64,000 bases of DNA, taken from the NCBI GenBank assembly GCA_017472965.1, contig JAFUNR010000008.1:26017-90016 (forward strand), read 5' to 3'. Position numbers and translations under genes: made by a program. The DNA comes from Oscillospiraceae bacterium. GTDB lineage: Bacteria > Bacillota > Clostridia > Oscillospirales > Ruminococcaceae. The notes below the pieces were generated by a model that ran no database searches, was not told the DNA's origin, and saw only the letters and a program-made list of their open reading frames with translations. Shown in pieces: positions 33,483 to 42,041 of this stretch (within the stretch, counting starts at the first letter, position 1; each line of letters begins with the position of its first letter).

Positions 33483-34778
33483 ATGCTTTATGACCATCTT
33501 GCCGTCGGCCCGCAGGGGCACCTTTTGTTCAGAGGATATGATACTGTAACGCTTGCACGGGAATACGGCACGCCTTTGATGCTGCTGGATGAGGAGCGTG
33601 TCCGCCGCCGCTGCCGTGAATACCGGCAGGCGATGGAGCAGTTCCTGCCGGCAGGTTCACATCCGCTTTATGCCAGTAAGGCTCTGAGCATAAAGCAGAT
33701 CTACCGGATCATGGCGCAGGAAAAAATGGGTGTTGATGTGGTCTCCTCCGGTGAGCTGTACACCGCCGTGCAGGCGGGTTTTCCCATGGAAAATGCATAT
33801 TTCCACGGAAACAGCAAGACGAATGCCGATATCCACTTTGCAATGGAGCATGGCATCGGCTGCTTTGTTTGCGATAATGCAGAAGAACTGGATGCCATTG
33901 ATGAACAGGCGGTGCGGTTCGGTATTTGCCAGCGGGTCCTGCTGCGGCTCTCGCCGGGGATCGATCCGCATACTCACGAAAAAATCAACACCGGCCGCGT
34001 GGACAGCAAATTCGGTGCAGCCATTTCCACCGGTCAGGCAGAGGCACTGGCGGTGCGCGCTCTCGCCAAAAAGAATATCAGTCTTGAGGGTTTCCACTGC
34101 CATATCGGTTCGCAGATTTTTGACTGTCAGCCCTTCTGCGATGCAGCGGTGATCCTGCTGGAATTTGCGGCGATGCTGCGCGAAAAGCACGGATACATCC
34201 TTCGCGTACTGAATCTGGGAGGCGGCATGGCTGTGCCGTATACGGAGAAGGATCCGTCGGTCGATTACAGGGAAAATATCCGCAGGCTCGGTGTGTGCAT
34301 CCGTGAGACCTGCAGCCGTCTTTCGGTGCAGCTGCCGGCGATTCTGATGGAGCCGGGCCGAAGCATTGTGGCAGATGCGGGGATCACGCTTTATACGGTG
34401 ACTTCGACCAAGCAGATCCCCGGCTTTAAAAACTACGCTGCAGTGGACGGCGGTATGACGGATAACCCTCGCTACACTCTTTACAGGGCGGCATATACAG
34501 TTTTGCCTGCAAGCCGGATGCAGGATGCGGCAGCACTGTGTTACACTGTGGCGGGATGCTGCTGTGAAAGCGGTGATATCCTGCAGGAGAATGTGGAGCT
34601 TCCGCCGCTTGTCCGCGGGGATCTGCTGGCTGTTCTCACGACCGGCGCATACAATTATTCCATGGCATCCAACTATAACCGTGTGCCGCGTCCGCCCATT
34701 GTCATACTGGGCAAAGACGGCCCGTATCTTGCTGTTCGCCGTGAAACCTATGAGGATCTTGTACGCTGTGATCAGTGA
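33483..34778 (+). CDS. lysA: Diaminopimelate decarboxylase
   Basis: This 431-residue PLP-dependent enzyme makes L-lysine from meso-diaminopimelate in the cytoplasm. The PLP lysine is in YASKA (Lys66). Also visible are the VDVVSSGELY strand, CHIGSQI, LNLGGGMAVPY, EPGRSIVADAG and the active-site Cys region CCCESGDIL, then YNYSMASNYN at the C-terminus. Length and motif order fit bacterial LysA. AAGAGGAACG is the ribosome site. It has its own promoter and terminator and is not part of the neighbouring module. Confidence 0.95.
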   Translation: MLYDHLAVGPQGHLLFRGYDTVTLAREYGTPLMLLDEERVRRRCREYRQAMEQFLPAGSHPLYASKALSIKQIYRIMAQEKMGVDVVSSGELYTAVQAGFPMENAYFHGNSKTNADIHFAMEHGIGCFVCDNAEELDAIDEQAVRFGICQRVLLRLSPGIDPHTHEKINTGRVDSKFGAAISTGQAEALAVRALAKKNISLEGFHCHIGSQIFDCQPFCDAAVILLEFAAMLREKHGYILRVLNLGGGMAVPYTEKDPSVDYRENIRRLGVCIRETCSRLSVQLPAILMEPGRSIVADAGITLYTVTSTKQIPGFKNYAAVDGGMTDNPRYTLYRAAYTVLPASRMQDAAALCYTVAGCCCESGDILQENVELPPLVRGDLLAVLTTGAYNYSMASNYNRVPRPPIVILGKDGPYLAVRRETYEDLVRCDQ

Positions 34779-34850
34779 ACCGCTGCGACGGGAGCGATCT
34801 GAAAAAAGTCAGCGCCGCGCAGAAAGCCGCGGGAGCTTTATCATCAATGA

Positions 34851-34885
34851 AAAAACGGCTTGTCAAAAATGACAGGCCGTTTTTA
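34851..34885. terminator. Bidirectional terminator between lysA and the flavin-reductase-like gene
   Basis: AAAAACGGCTTGTC pairs with GACAGGCCGTTTTT (one G-U pair) around a 6-base loop; A run and T run suit both convergent genes. Confidence 0.85.
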
Positions 34886-34930
34886 TTGCGGTCGGTTTTA
34901 TTTTATAAGTATATACGGCTGCGCGAAGGG

Positions 34931-35857
34931 TCACTTCTGATTTTTTTCCTTGGCACGCTTGTCGTTGATGATCTTCATGTGCTCTTCGGTGATCAGGGTG
35001 ACGTTATTTTCCTTTGCCCATGCAACACAGCCCTTCAGTACGACGGAAAGAAAGACTCTGGGTATGCCCAGGATGGTTTTGAGCGCTTCGTCGGTGAATT
35101 TGACCGTATCGTCAGCGCGGTCGGCGGCGTACCGGACAGATTCCAGCGAGGCCTGTCGCATCTGCAGCAGCTCAGCACGCATTCTGGTCTTTCTGTGGAA
35201 CCAGAAGTTCTTGCTGTCACGGTAGCCATAGTCAACAGGCAGGGCAGGGAAGTCTTTTGCCTTTACACCGTTGATGATGGCATCGCTGTACTTTTTCTTC
35301 ATCAGGATCCTGTCTACGCGCAGAATGAAATGTGCGCCGAACTTGGAGGTGATGCCGTTGAAATCATGATAGGGACCCTCGTAGCCGTTCAGCTCACCGG
35401 CGGTGTCTTTCCCGGCGCCGTCCAACTCGCGTACCCAGGTGCACTCGATGGCTTCGATGGCATCTGTCAGAACCATGGGGCGTACTTCACCGGTCTCCTC
35501 CTCCAGCAGACTTTTCTCCAGCTTAAAATTGCATTTCGGCATTTTTTCTTCGGGCTTGTCGCCGGGCCAGGAAAGCTTGACGGCCTCCTTGAAAGTGGAG
35601 GGCTTGTCATCGATGAAGTTCAGCGTGCACTTGCCGTTGCGCAAAATGTTCTGCGCTGTGTTGGAGGAATTGCGGCAGCACAGAAGCATGGCGTAATAAT
35701 CCTTACCGGCCACATAATACGGCTGAACCAGCGAGTAGGGGCCGAGGTTGGTCGAGCCGTCCTCGCACAGGGTGGAGATGATGACGGTAGGCATCGGGAA
35801 GAAAAGAGAGGTCTGGTAGAAATTGTCAACAATACGAAGGTTTTCGAAGCTGCTCAT
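34931..35857 (-). CDS. Flavin-reductase-like FMN-binding protein with PCP_red-like C-terminal domain
   Basis: This 308-residue protein starts with a split-barrel flavin-reductase-type domain (about 1-200): PMPTVIISTL, then NLGPYSLVQPYY and NSSNTAQNIL. It ends with a small helical domain (about 250-300), FTDEALKTILGIPRVF and ALITEEHM-like KENNVTLITEEHM, that resembles the PCP_red domain of light-independent protochlorophyllide reductase. The first domain binds FMN in related proteins. The pairing of the two domains is unusual. It ends convergent with lysA and follows the TetR gene on the same strand by 20 bases, so TetR probably controls it. GGAGAA precedes the ATG. Confidence 0.72.
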   Translation of the reverse strand: MSSFENLRIVDNFYQTSLFFPMPTVIISTLCEDGSTNLGPYSLVQPYYVAGKDYYAMLLCCRNSSNTAQNILRNGKCTLNFIDDKPSTFKEAVKLSWPGDKPEEKMPKCNFKLEKSLLEEETGEVRPMVLTDAIEAIECTWVRELDGAGKDTAGELNGYEGPYHDFNGITSKFGAHFILRVDRILMKKKYSDAIINGVKAKDFPALPVDYGYRDSKNFWFHRKTRMRAELLQMRQASLESVRYAADRADDTVKFTDEALKTILGIPRVFLSVVLKGCVAWAKENNVTLITEEHMKIINDKRAKEKNQK

Positions 35858-35877
35858 GGGAAATTCTCCTTTATTAG

Positions 35878-36399
35878 TTAATTTAAAACTTTTTCAATAA
35901 CAGGGTAGAGCTCATCAAATGCGGTGTGCTCACCCGACCAGGCGATCAGTGCTTCTGCGATAAATTCAGCGGTAAAGGCAGCACTTTCCGGGGCGCGTTT
36001 TTCGCACAGCGGAAGAAGAAATGCTGCCAGCTGCCCGCGCAGCAGCCGGTGCCGTGCGGCAGAGCCGGAGGAGATGAGTTTTGCTGCGGCTTCGTCCGAA
36101 AACAGTTTTTCGTTTGCAGTGCAAAAGCAAAGCAGCGCATCGTATATTCCCAGCAGCAGCGGCCTTGGTTTGTCGGTGGGAAGCTCTGCCATAGCATCCA
36201 GCTGCTTTTTCCAATCCTCTAGCATAAAAGCGGCGACCAGCATATCCTTGGAAGGGAAATAATTGTAAACTGTACCGATGCCTACGCCGCAGGCCTTTGC
36301 CACAGAACGGATGGTGGTGGATGTGTAGCCATATTCGGTGACCTGCCGCCGGGCCTCTGCGACCAGCTGCCCGCGGACATTTTCGATGATCTTCGGCAT
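35878..36399 (-). CDS. TetR-family transcriptional regulator
   Basis: This 173-residue protein has an N-terminal TetR helix-turn-helix (YTSTTIRSVAKACGVGIGTVYNYFPSK) and an all-helical ligand domain. AAAGGAGG is 7 bases before ATG 36399; the ATG six bases earlier is too close to it. A perfect palindrome sits just downstream of its -10, so it is probably autorepressed. The downstream flavin-reductase-like gene is in the same transcription unit. Effector unknown. Confidence 0.88.
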   Translation of the reverse strand: MPKIIENVRGQLVAEARRQVTEYGYTSTTIRSVAKACGVGIGTVYNYFPSKDMLVAAFMLEDWKKQLDAMAELPTDKPRPLLLGIYDALLCFCTANEKLFSDEAAAKLISSGSAARHRLLRGQLAAFLLPLCEKRAPESAAFTAEFIAEALIAWSGEHTAFDELYPVIEKVLN

Positions 36400-36439
36400 C
36401 GGCATTCCTCCTTTGCGCGAACAGAAATTTCAGATGGTA

Positions 36440-36455
36440 TATGAACGCGTTCATA
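36440..36455. promoter_or_regulatory. TetR operator
   Basis: A perfect 16-bp palindrome, TATGAACGCGTTCATA, overlaps the transcription start of the TetR gene promoter, the normal place for autorepression by TetR proteins. Confidence 0.75.
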
Positions 36456-36460
36456 ATAAT

Positions 36461-36489
36461 TTTATACAGCATAAAAGCGGTATTGTCAA
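36461..36489 (-). promoter_or_regulatory. Promoter of the TetR/flavin-reductase-like operon
   Basis: On the minus strand: TTGACA, 17-bp spacer, TATAAA. A second TTGACA lies 14 bp upstream of the first. Confidence 0.8.
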
Positions 36490-36612
36490 GAGTTTGTCAA
36501 ACCTGCTTGCGATGCTTTTATGGGAAAATATATATGTGATCGCCTATGAAAAGAAAGGGGAGCGGCAGCTGTGAATGGAGTGGTCGTATGAAGTGCGGCG
36601 GATTTTTCTTTT

Positions 36613-36642
36613 GTACTGTTTTTGCGGACAACTTCATATAGT
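36613..36642 (+). promoter_or_regulatory. Candidate sigma-E-type promoter of spoIIIA
   Basis: CATATAGT matches the sporulation sigma-E -10 consensus (CATACANT) at the fixed positions except one, and GTACTGTT, 14 bp upstream, matches five of eight bases of the -35 consensus. In Bacillus spoIIIA is transcribed by sigma-E in the mother cell. Confidence 0.4.
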
Positions 36643-36663
36643 GTGGACAAAGGGGGTGAGAAA

Positions 36664-37569
36664 GTGAAGGCGTATCAACAGGTGGCGGCACAGCTTTCAC
36701 CACCGCTCAGAACAAGGTGCGCACAGCTTTTGCCGCAGATTGCCGCAAGGGTCACCGAGCTGCGGCTGCGCAGCGGGCGCCCGCCGGCTGTGACCTGTGG
36801 AACGGATGTGTTTTTTCTGGATGAATGCGGTGCTGTTCAAAGCGGAGCGAACGGCTTGCCGGCGATTTCACACAGACAGCTGCAGGAGTGTTTTTTGCAC
36901 CTGTGCCGTTATTCTGTATTTACCTATGAAACACAGCTTTGCCGCGGCTATTTTACCTTGCCCGGCGGGCACCGTGTCGGCATCGCTTCGCCTGCTGTGT
37001 GGGAAAAAGACTGTCCGGGACAACCGCAAAGCGTTACTTCCATGGTGATCCGCATTGCGCGCACAGCACCTTTGCAGCAGCCGGAGCGGTGGCAGATGCT
37101 TCTATCCGATTTTCCGCGGCTGCTGCTTGCCGGTGCACCCGGCAGCGGAAAGACCACAGTACTGCGTGCGTTGGCAGAGATTTTTTCCGGCCGCGGGCTC
37201 AATACTGCTGTTCTGGATGAGCGCGGCGAGCTTTTTCCGGTGGATGATAGCGGCTTTTGTCTGCCGGTGCCCTGCAGCTGCGATGTGCTTTCCGGTTACC
37301 CGAAAGCTGTTGCCATAGAGCAGGCACTGCGCACGCTTTCACCGCGTGTACTGCTGTGCGACGAGCTGGGCAGCGGCGAAGCACAGGGGATTCTGGATGG
37401 ACTCAACGGCGGTGTCGGCTATGTTGCGACCGTTCATGCGGGTTCGACCGCCGAGCTGTGGGAAAAACCGCTGATGCAAACATTGACAGCCGCACATGCA
37501 GTGAACAGAGTCGTTTTTCTTGACCGCAGCTTTCCGGGAAGGATCCGGTGCGTCGCCGATGTGGATTAA
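36664..37569 (+). CDS. spoIIIAA: Stage III sporulation ATPase SpoIIIAA
   Basis: This 301-residue cytoplasmic ATPase of the secretion-type NTPase family has Walker A (GAPGSGKTT, about residues 158-166), then LDERGEL, and VLLCDELGSGEA as Walker B, with a conserved late TVHAGS. It powers the SpoIIIA channel between mother cell and forespore. GTG 36664 follows AAAGGGGGTGAG. It overlaps spoIIIAB by 11 bases and heads the complete eight-gene operon. Confidence 0.93.
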   Translation: MKAYQQVAAQLSPPLRTRCAQLLPQIAARVTELRLRSGRPPAVTCGTDVFFLDECGAVQSGANGLPAISHRQLQECFLHLCRYSVFTYETQLCRGYFTLPGGHRVGIASPAVWEKDCPGQPQSVTSMVIRIARTAPLQQPERWQMLLSDFPRLLLAGAPGSGKTTVLRALAEIFSGRGLNTAVLDERGELFPVDDSGFCLPVPCSCDVLSGYPKAVAIEQALRTLSPRVLLCDELGSGEAQGILDGLNGGVGYVATVHAGSTAELWEKPLMQTLTAAHAVNRVVFLDRSFPGRIRCVADVD

Positions 37570-38053
37570 GACGGCGGCAGCACTTGCGGTTTTTGCCGCA
37601 GGCGGCCTTTTGGGGATGGAATATGCCCGTCGTATCGATGCGCGCTGCGGCGCACTGCAGGATGCGCTGCTGCTGCTTCAGCTGGTGCGGATCAGGACGG
37701 AGCGTGCGCATTCGCTCTGGCTGTGCGAGATCGCTGCTGCGGCACGGGACGGAAGCTTTCAGCAGCTGCAGTTTCCCGAAAGCATCCGGGAGGATGAAGA
37801 CAGACAGGCGGCGCTGCACAGGTTTCTTTGTGCTGCGGATGAGAAACATCTGTTGGGGGCAGAAACGGATCTGGTGCAAAATGCGCTGGAATGCGCTGTC
37901 ACCCGCGCAGAAACGGCGGTGAAGCTGGATTATTACATACAGCTGCTGCAGCAGCGGCTGGAGGGTGTGCATCGCGCTGCACAGAATAATAAAGCATTTT
38001 TTGCCAGACTCGGCTGGATGGGCGGCGCCTTGCTGGCGGTGATCTTGTGGTAA
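37559..38053 (+). CDS. spoIIIAB: Stage III sporulation protein SpoIIIAB
   Basis: This 164-residue protein is the type II secretion GspF-like component of the SpoIIIA complex. It has an N-terminal membrane segment (residues 4-20), a helical middle with RIRTERAHSLWLCEI, and a C-terminal membrane segment (145-164). Sequence is only weakly conserved, but place and layout are right. ATG 37559 lies in the end of spoIIIAA. Confidence 0.85.
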   Translation: MWIKTAAALAVFAAGGLLGMEYARRIDARCGALQDALLLLQLVRIRTERAHSLWLCEIAAAARDGSFQQLQFPESIREDEDRQAALHRFLCAADEKHLLGAETDLVQNALECAVTRAETAVKLDYYIQLLQQRLEGVHRAAQNNKAFFARLGWMGGALLAVILW

Positions 38054-38070
38054 AGGGAAGGGCGAACAAT

Positions 38071-38265
38071 ATGGAAGTGGATCTGATATTCAAGATCGCT
38101 GCGATCGGCATTGTCGTTGCTGTACTGAATCAGCTGCTGATCCGATCCGGCCGGGAAGAACAGGCGATGCTCACCACGCTGGCGGGGCTTATCGTGGTAC
38201 TGTCCATTGTTCTGCAGGAGGTCAGTTCGTTGTTTTCCACCATCAAGGATCTGTTTTCTCTGTGA
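38071..38265 (+). CDS. spoIIIAC: Stage III sporulation protein SpoIIIAC
   Basis: This 64-residue membrane protein has two membrane helices: IFKIAAIGIVVAVLNQLLI and LAGLIVVLSIVLQEV. Length matches family members (about 65). AAAGGGAAGGG precedes ATG 38071. It works with SpoIIIAD in the membrane channel. Its stop overlaps the next start (TGATG). Confidence 0.9.
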   Translation: MEVDLIFKIAAIGIVVAVLNQLLIRSGREEQAMLTTLAGLIVVLSIVLQEVSSLFSTIKDLFSL

Positions 38266-38648
38266 TGGGCGTATTTCAGCTTTGTGCGCTGGCGCTGGGC
38301 GGAGCGTTCATCGTTCTTTTGCTGCGGCAGTACCATCCGGTTTTTGCACTGACCGCGTCTCTTCTTCTTTCGCTTTTACTGCTGACACAGGCGGTCGCGC
38401 TGCTGGAACAGCTTCGCGATGTCCTCTCCGTGCTGTTTTCGTGGACGTTAAATAACGAATATTACGGTATTTTGCTTAAAACGGTGGGGATCGGTTTAAC
38501 GGTACAGGTTACGGCAGATCTTTGCCGCGAGGCAGGCCAGCCTGCGCTGGAAGGCAAGATCATCCTTGTGGGAAAGCTGCTGATCCTTGCTGCAGCGCTG
38601 CCGTTGTTTGGTCGAGTAATGGAGCTGCTGACGGAGATGTTGCTATGA
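38265..38648 (+). CDS. spoIIIAD: Stage III sporulation protein SpoIIIAD
   Basis: This 127-residue protein has four membrane helices and the KTVGIGLTVQVTADLCREAGQ stretch (read in part) that marks SpoIIIAD, followed by a conserved lysine-rich turn and LEGKIILVGKL. The ATG at 38265 overlaps the spoIIIAC stop; a GTG three bases earlier is also possible. The end overlaps spoIIIAE by four bases. Confidence 0.9.
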   Translation: MGVFQLCALALGGAFIVLLLRQYHPVFALTASLLLSLLLLTQAVALLEQLRDVLSVLFSWTLNNEYYGILLKTVGIGLTVQVTADLCREAGQPALEGKIILVGKLLILAAALPLFGRVMELLTEMLL

Positions 38649-39754
38649 AGAAAAGGCGGAAGTTCTTTTTGCTGGCGGCGCTTGTATTGCTGCTGATGCC
38701 GGGGATTTCGGCAAAAGCGGCCGAAACGCAGGAAGCGGATAACTGGCAGGCATATCTTCTGGAGGAGGATTGGCTGGAATTCTTTGAGGAACAGCCGGTC
38801 TCTCTGGAAGAATTGCGTGCGGCGGGGCCTGCGCAGGCGCTGAGCGTTCTGTGGAAGCATTTGACGGAGCGGATCCGATCACCGATAAAGGCGGCTCTGC
38901 GGGTGTGCGGCGTTCTTATGCTGTTGGGGATATTCCGTCTTTTGTGCAAAGACAATACACCGCCGGAGCTCGACCACATTCTGCAAACCGTCACTACCGT
39001 TGTTCTGTTTTTGTTTTTGAGTGCACCGGTGTTGGATCTGCTGGAAGGATTTTGTGAAAATATCGGGCGGTGCAGAGTGTTTTTATCACAGTTCGTTCCG
39101 GTTATGGGCGGCATACTGACCGCGGGCGGACAGCCCGGTACGGCTGCGGTATATGCCACGGTGTTTCTTGGGGTGATCCTTGCCGTGTCGGAAGTTCTTC
39201 ACACGGTGGTTTCGCCGCTGATCCGTATATTTCTTGCACTGGCAGTTACACGGGGTCTGTGCGGTTCACTGCGGCTGGACGGTGTGATCGGATTGCTGCG
39301 CAGTGCAGTGAACTGGACAATGGGATTGACGACTACGGTTTTCGGTGCGTACCTGGGGATTCAGAGTGTGCTGGCGAATGCAGCGGATTCGTTGGCAATG
39401 AAGACGGGGCGGTTCGTCCTCGCCGGCGGTATACCGCTTGTGGGAGGAATGGTGTCTGAGGCCATTGGTACAGTGTATACAGGGCTCAAGCTTGTCAAAA
39501 GTGCGGCGGGGATTCTGGGTGTTCTGGCGCTGCTGCTGATGTTTTTGCCGCAGCTGCTGGACAGTGTGATTTATAGTTTCATGTGCAGAGTCTGTGCGGC
39601 TGCTGCACAGCTGCTGGATAATGCTCCGGCGAAAGGGGTACTGGATGGCTTTGCGGAGAGCCTTCGGATGCTTCAGGCCGTGATGGTGCTGTATCTGCTG
39701 CTGACCGTTTTTTCAACTGCACTGATGATCCTGCTGAATACCGGTGCGGCATAA
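38645..39754 (+). CDS. spoIIIAE: Stage III sporulation protein SpoIIIAE
   Basis: This 369-residue polytopic protein has a cleavable or anchoring signal (residues 1-25), an external helical region, then about seven membrane helices with FVPVMGGILTAGGQPG, GLTTTVFGAYLGIQ and GIPLVGGMVSEAIG. These match the SpoIIIAE signature of a transporter-like component. The ATGA overlap with spoIIIAD shows coupling. Confidence 0.93.
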   Translation: MKKRRKFFLLAALVLLLMPGISAKAAETQEADNWQAYLLEEDWLEFFEEQPVSLEELRAAGPAQALSVLWKHLTERIRSPIKAALRVCGVLMLLGIFRLLCKDNTPPELDHILQTVTTVVLFLFLSAPVLDLLEGFCENIGRCRVFLSQFVPVMGGILTAGGQPGTAAVYATVFLGVILAVSEVLHTVVSPLIRIFLALAVTRGLCGSLRLDGVIGLLRSAVNWTMGLTTTVFGAYLGIQSVLANAADSLAMKTGRFVLAGGIPLVGGMVSEAIGTVYTGLKLVKSAAGILGVLALLLMFLPQLLDSVIYSFMCRVCAAAAQLLDNAPAKGVLDGFAESLRMLQAVMVLYLLLTVFSTALMILLNTGAA

Positions 39755-39764
39755 GGGGAAAAGA

Positions 39765-40235
39765 ATGGATGAACTGCGGCGTTGGGTGCTGATGCTTTGC
39801 TGCGGCTGTGTTTTTTACGGTATGCTGGAAAACCTGCTGCCCAGGCGGGGGACATTTCCTGTCATAAAGGCTGTAGCAGTACTATATATTATATTGATTC
39901 TGCTTTCGCCTGTGAGAGAACTTCGGTTTGACAAAAGCTTTCTGCCTGATTTTTCGATATCTTCAGGATCCGCTGCATTGCAGCAGGGGTCAGATGGCTT
40001 TGCACAGCGCACTGCTGCGGTGCTGCGTTATTCGCTTACAGATGCGCTGAAGGCAGAGGGGACAAAGGCAAAGCTGCAGGATGTGCAGCTTCAGTGCAGC
40101 GGAAATGAGATACGCTCGGTGCATCTTGTATTTCAGGTTCTGTCGGAAATGACGGAGGAGAATAAATTACAGATACAGCAGCTCTGTGACGGTCTGCTGG
40201 GAATGGAAGGCGCATATGAATGGCGGGAAGGGTGA
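39765..40235 (+). CDS. spoIIIAF: Stage III sporulation protein SpoIIIAF
   Basis: This 156-residue protein has two N-terminal membrane helices (about 8-27 and 37-53, with the LLSPVREL turn typical of SpoIIIAF) and a soluble domain with a ring-building-motif-like alpha-beta fold. AAGGGGAAAAG precedes ATG 39765. It overlaps spoIIIAG by 20 bases. Confidence 0.87.
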   Translation: MDELRRWVLMLCCGCVFYGMLENLLPRRGTFPVIKAVAVLYIILILLSPVRELRFDKSFLPDFSISSGSAALQQGSDGFAQRTAAVLRYSLTDALKAEGTKAKLQDVQLQCSGNEIRSVHLVFQVLSEMTEENKLQIQQLCDGLLGMEGAYEWREG

Positions 40236-40803
40236 AAATACTTCACTGCTTGTAAGCGTGCTGGGAAAGCTGTTTAACGGGCTGCAATCCGGTGGAAAAA
40301 AAGGAAATAAATGGATTCTTTGGATCGGAATTCTCGGTGCAGGCATCCTTCTTGCGCTTGGTTTTGTCGGAGAAAGCGGGGATGAAGTAACGACCGCTGC
40401 AGTCGGTCGAACGGAATTTACCGCACAGCAATATGAGCAGGCGCTGGAGCAGCGGCTGATGCAGCTGTTGTCGCAGGTGGAGGGTGCGGGCACAGTTTCG
40501 GTGATGGTAACACTGGAAAGCACGGAGCAGACCGTTTATGCACAGGCGTGGCAGGAAAGCAGCGACACAACGCAGACGCAGCAGCAAAACATCAGCCAGC
40601 GCAGCAGCTATGCAGCGGAATATGTTTTGATGGATACCGGCGGCGATGAAGCACCGCTGACGGAAACCACACTGCAGCCGACAGTCAAGGGTGTGGCGGT
40701 GGTGTGTACGGGTGCGCAGGATGTGGGAGTGGTCAGCCGGATCACAGGTCTGATCAGTACCGTCCTGGGTATACCCAGCAATCGTATCTGTGTGACAAAA
40801 TAA
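40216..40803 (+). CDS. spoIIIAG: Stage III sporulation protein SpoIIIAG
   Basis: This 195-residue protein has one membrane helix (about 33-52) and an external ring-building domain. The LLSQVEGAGTVSVMVTLES strand and the ending VKGVAVVCTGAQD, then TVLGIPSNRICV, are SpoIIIAG landmarks. SpoIIIAG forms a large ring in the space between mother cell and forespore. Confidence 0.92.
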   Translation: MNGGKGENTSLLVSVLGKLFNGLQSGGKKGNKWILWIGILGAGILLALGFVGESGDEVTTAAVGRTEFTAQQYEQALEQRLMQLLSQVEGAGTVSVMVTLESTEQTVYAQAWQESSDTTQTQQQNISQRSSYAAEYVLMDTGGDEAPLTETTLQPTVKGVAVVCTGAQDVGVVSRITGLISTVLGIPSNRICVTK

Positions 40804-40819
40804 GGAGGCGGCGAATACG

Positions 40820-41392
40820 ATGACAAATGCAAAGAACCGGCGAAAAATTACAATGGCGGCGCTGGTGGTGGCGCTGGGCGCAGCGGTCTATCTGAACTGG
40901 CAGTACGCCAGAACAGACGATCCGCTCAGCTTTGAGGTGGAGGACAGTATGGTGCTTTCCACGGAAGGGGATGAGATCTCGGATGCAAACAAAAACTACG
41001 GCGATGCGCAGCTTGTCAGTGTGACAAAGGATTCCGGCGATACCTATTTTGAGGAAGCGGAGCTGAAACGGGGCAAAACGCGGGATGAAGCACTGGATAA
41101 ACTGCAGAAATCCCTGAAAAATGCCAAGCTGACCGCCGACGAAAAGCAGGAGCTGACAGCATCGCTCAGCACGGTGATCTCTGCAATGACAGCAGAAGGC
41201 GATATTGAAAACCTTGTAAAGGCAAAGGGCTTTGCAAACTGCCTTGCATTTATTGATGAAGAAAAGGTGACAGTCACAGTCAGTACCGGCGGTCAGGCAC
41301 TGACAAAGGCGCAGGTGGCACAGATTCGGGATATTATTCTGACAAAACTGGATGTGGAAGCGAAAAATATTTCAATTGTTGAGGTGAAATAG
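40820..41392 (+). CDS. spoIIIAH: Stage III sporulation protein SpoIIIAH
   Basis: This 190-residue protein has one N-terminal membrane helix (about 11-28), a linker, then a ring-building domain ending in QIRDIILTKLDVEAKNISIVEV (read in part). It pairs with forespore SpoIIQ across the intermembrane space; SpoIIQ is not in the window. AAGGAGG is 11 bases before the ATG. It is the last gene of the operon. Confidence 0.92.
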   Translation: MTNAKNRRKITMAALVVALGAAVYLNWQYARTDDPLSFEVEDSMVLSTEGDEISDANKNYGDAQLVSVTKDSGDTYFEEAELKRGKTRDEALDKLQKSLKNAKLTADEKQELTASLSTVISAMTAEGDIENLVKAKGFANCLAFIDEEKVTVTVSTGGQALTKAQVAQIRDIILTKLDVEAKNISIVEVK

Positions 41393-41421
41393 TTGTCTAT
41401 TGCCGTAGAATTTGGTATAAT
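41393..41421 (+). promoter_or_regulatory. Promoter of the yqhY-recN operon
   Basis: TTGTCT, a 17-bp spacer and TATAAT, with TGG giving an extended -10. It starts immediately after the spoIIIAH stop. The following leader of about 170 bases holds no gene I can support. Confidence 0.8.
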
Positions 41422-41599
41422 ATGTATAACTTGTATGATGTGGCAGTATGCTTTGCGCTGAATACAGGGCTTTCCGCGGCGGAACAGTATGCCGGTGCGG
41501 CAGGCGATCACCCGGGGTGGGCCGGAATCCGGTTTCGCCCGATCCATACGGTCCGGCAGCTTACGAAGCGGCAGGATCGTACAGAAAGGATTTTGAATT

Positions 41600-41944
41600 A
41601 TGGAAGTAAAAGATAACGGAACCATCGGCAGTCTGCAGATCGCAACGGATGTGCTGGGCAAAATCGCCCGCCAGGCTGTTCTGGAGGTGGAAGGTGTTGC
41701 CGCAGTGGAGAGCAACGGTGTGCGCAATGCGGTGCTGAATCGCATTCAGCGGCCTGTTACCGTCACCATGGTGGATGGCGTTGCAGAGATCAGCGTCAGC
41801 ATCCAGGTGCGCTACGGTGCACGAATCCCCTCGCTGTGCGAGCACGTGCAGGAGAATGTTAAGAATGCCGTGCAGAATATGACAGGCGTTACAGTCTCCC
41901 GCGTCAATGTAGTGGTGGCCGGCATTCGTCCCGAGCAGGCCTGA
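41600..41944 (+). CDS. yqhY: Asp23/Gls24-family protein YqhY
   Basis: This 114-residue Asp23-fold protein has the family GSLQIATDVLGKIARQAV start, EVEGVAAVESNG, and the VNVVVAGIRPE end. In Bacillus, YqhY lies in this same chromosomal position upstream of nusB and influences the acetyl-CoA carboxylase level. GAAAGG precedes the ATG. It is the first gene of the operon after a clear promoter. Confidence 0.85.
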   Translation: MEVKDNGTIGSLQIATDVLGKIARQAVLEVEGVAAVESNGVRNAVLNRIQRPVTVTMVDGVAEISVSIQVRYGARIPSLCEHVQENVKNAVQNMTGVTVSRVNVVVAGIRPEQA

Positions 41945-41968
41945 TTTCTGAGGCAAAGAAAAAAGATA

Positions 41969-42019
41969 CCGCAGCCTCCCTTTTGAAGCATTTCTGTGCG
42001 AAAAGGGAGGCTTGTGCGG
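41969..42019 (+). terminator. Hairpin between yqhY and nusB (attenuator or SD-masking)
   Basis: CCTCCCTTTT pairs perfectly with AAAAGGGAGG, and CCGCA with TGCGG outside a small bulge. The loop is 16 bases. The tail has only three T, so full termination is doubtful. The 3' arm contains an AGGGAGG ribosome-site-like sequence. Confidence 0.55.
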
Positions 42020-42041
42020 TTTGAAAGGTGAAACAGGAAAC

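Noticed and set aside
36397-36405. Upstream ATG of the TetR gene and the same ATGCCGATGCCG pattern at 54008
   Set aside because: In both cases the first ATG is only one or two bases from AGGAGG; the second ATG has proper spacing. The similarity between the two sites is chance.
41422-41616. 64-codon frame in the yqhY leader
   Set aside because: It begins one base after the -10 of the promoter, has no ribosome site, and overlaps the yqhY start.
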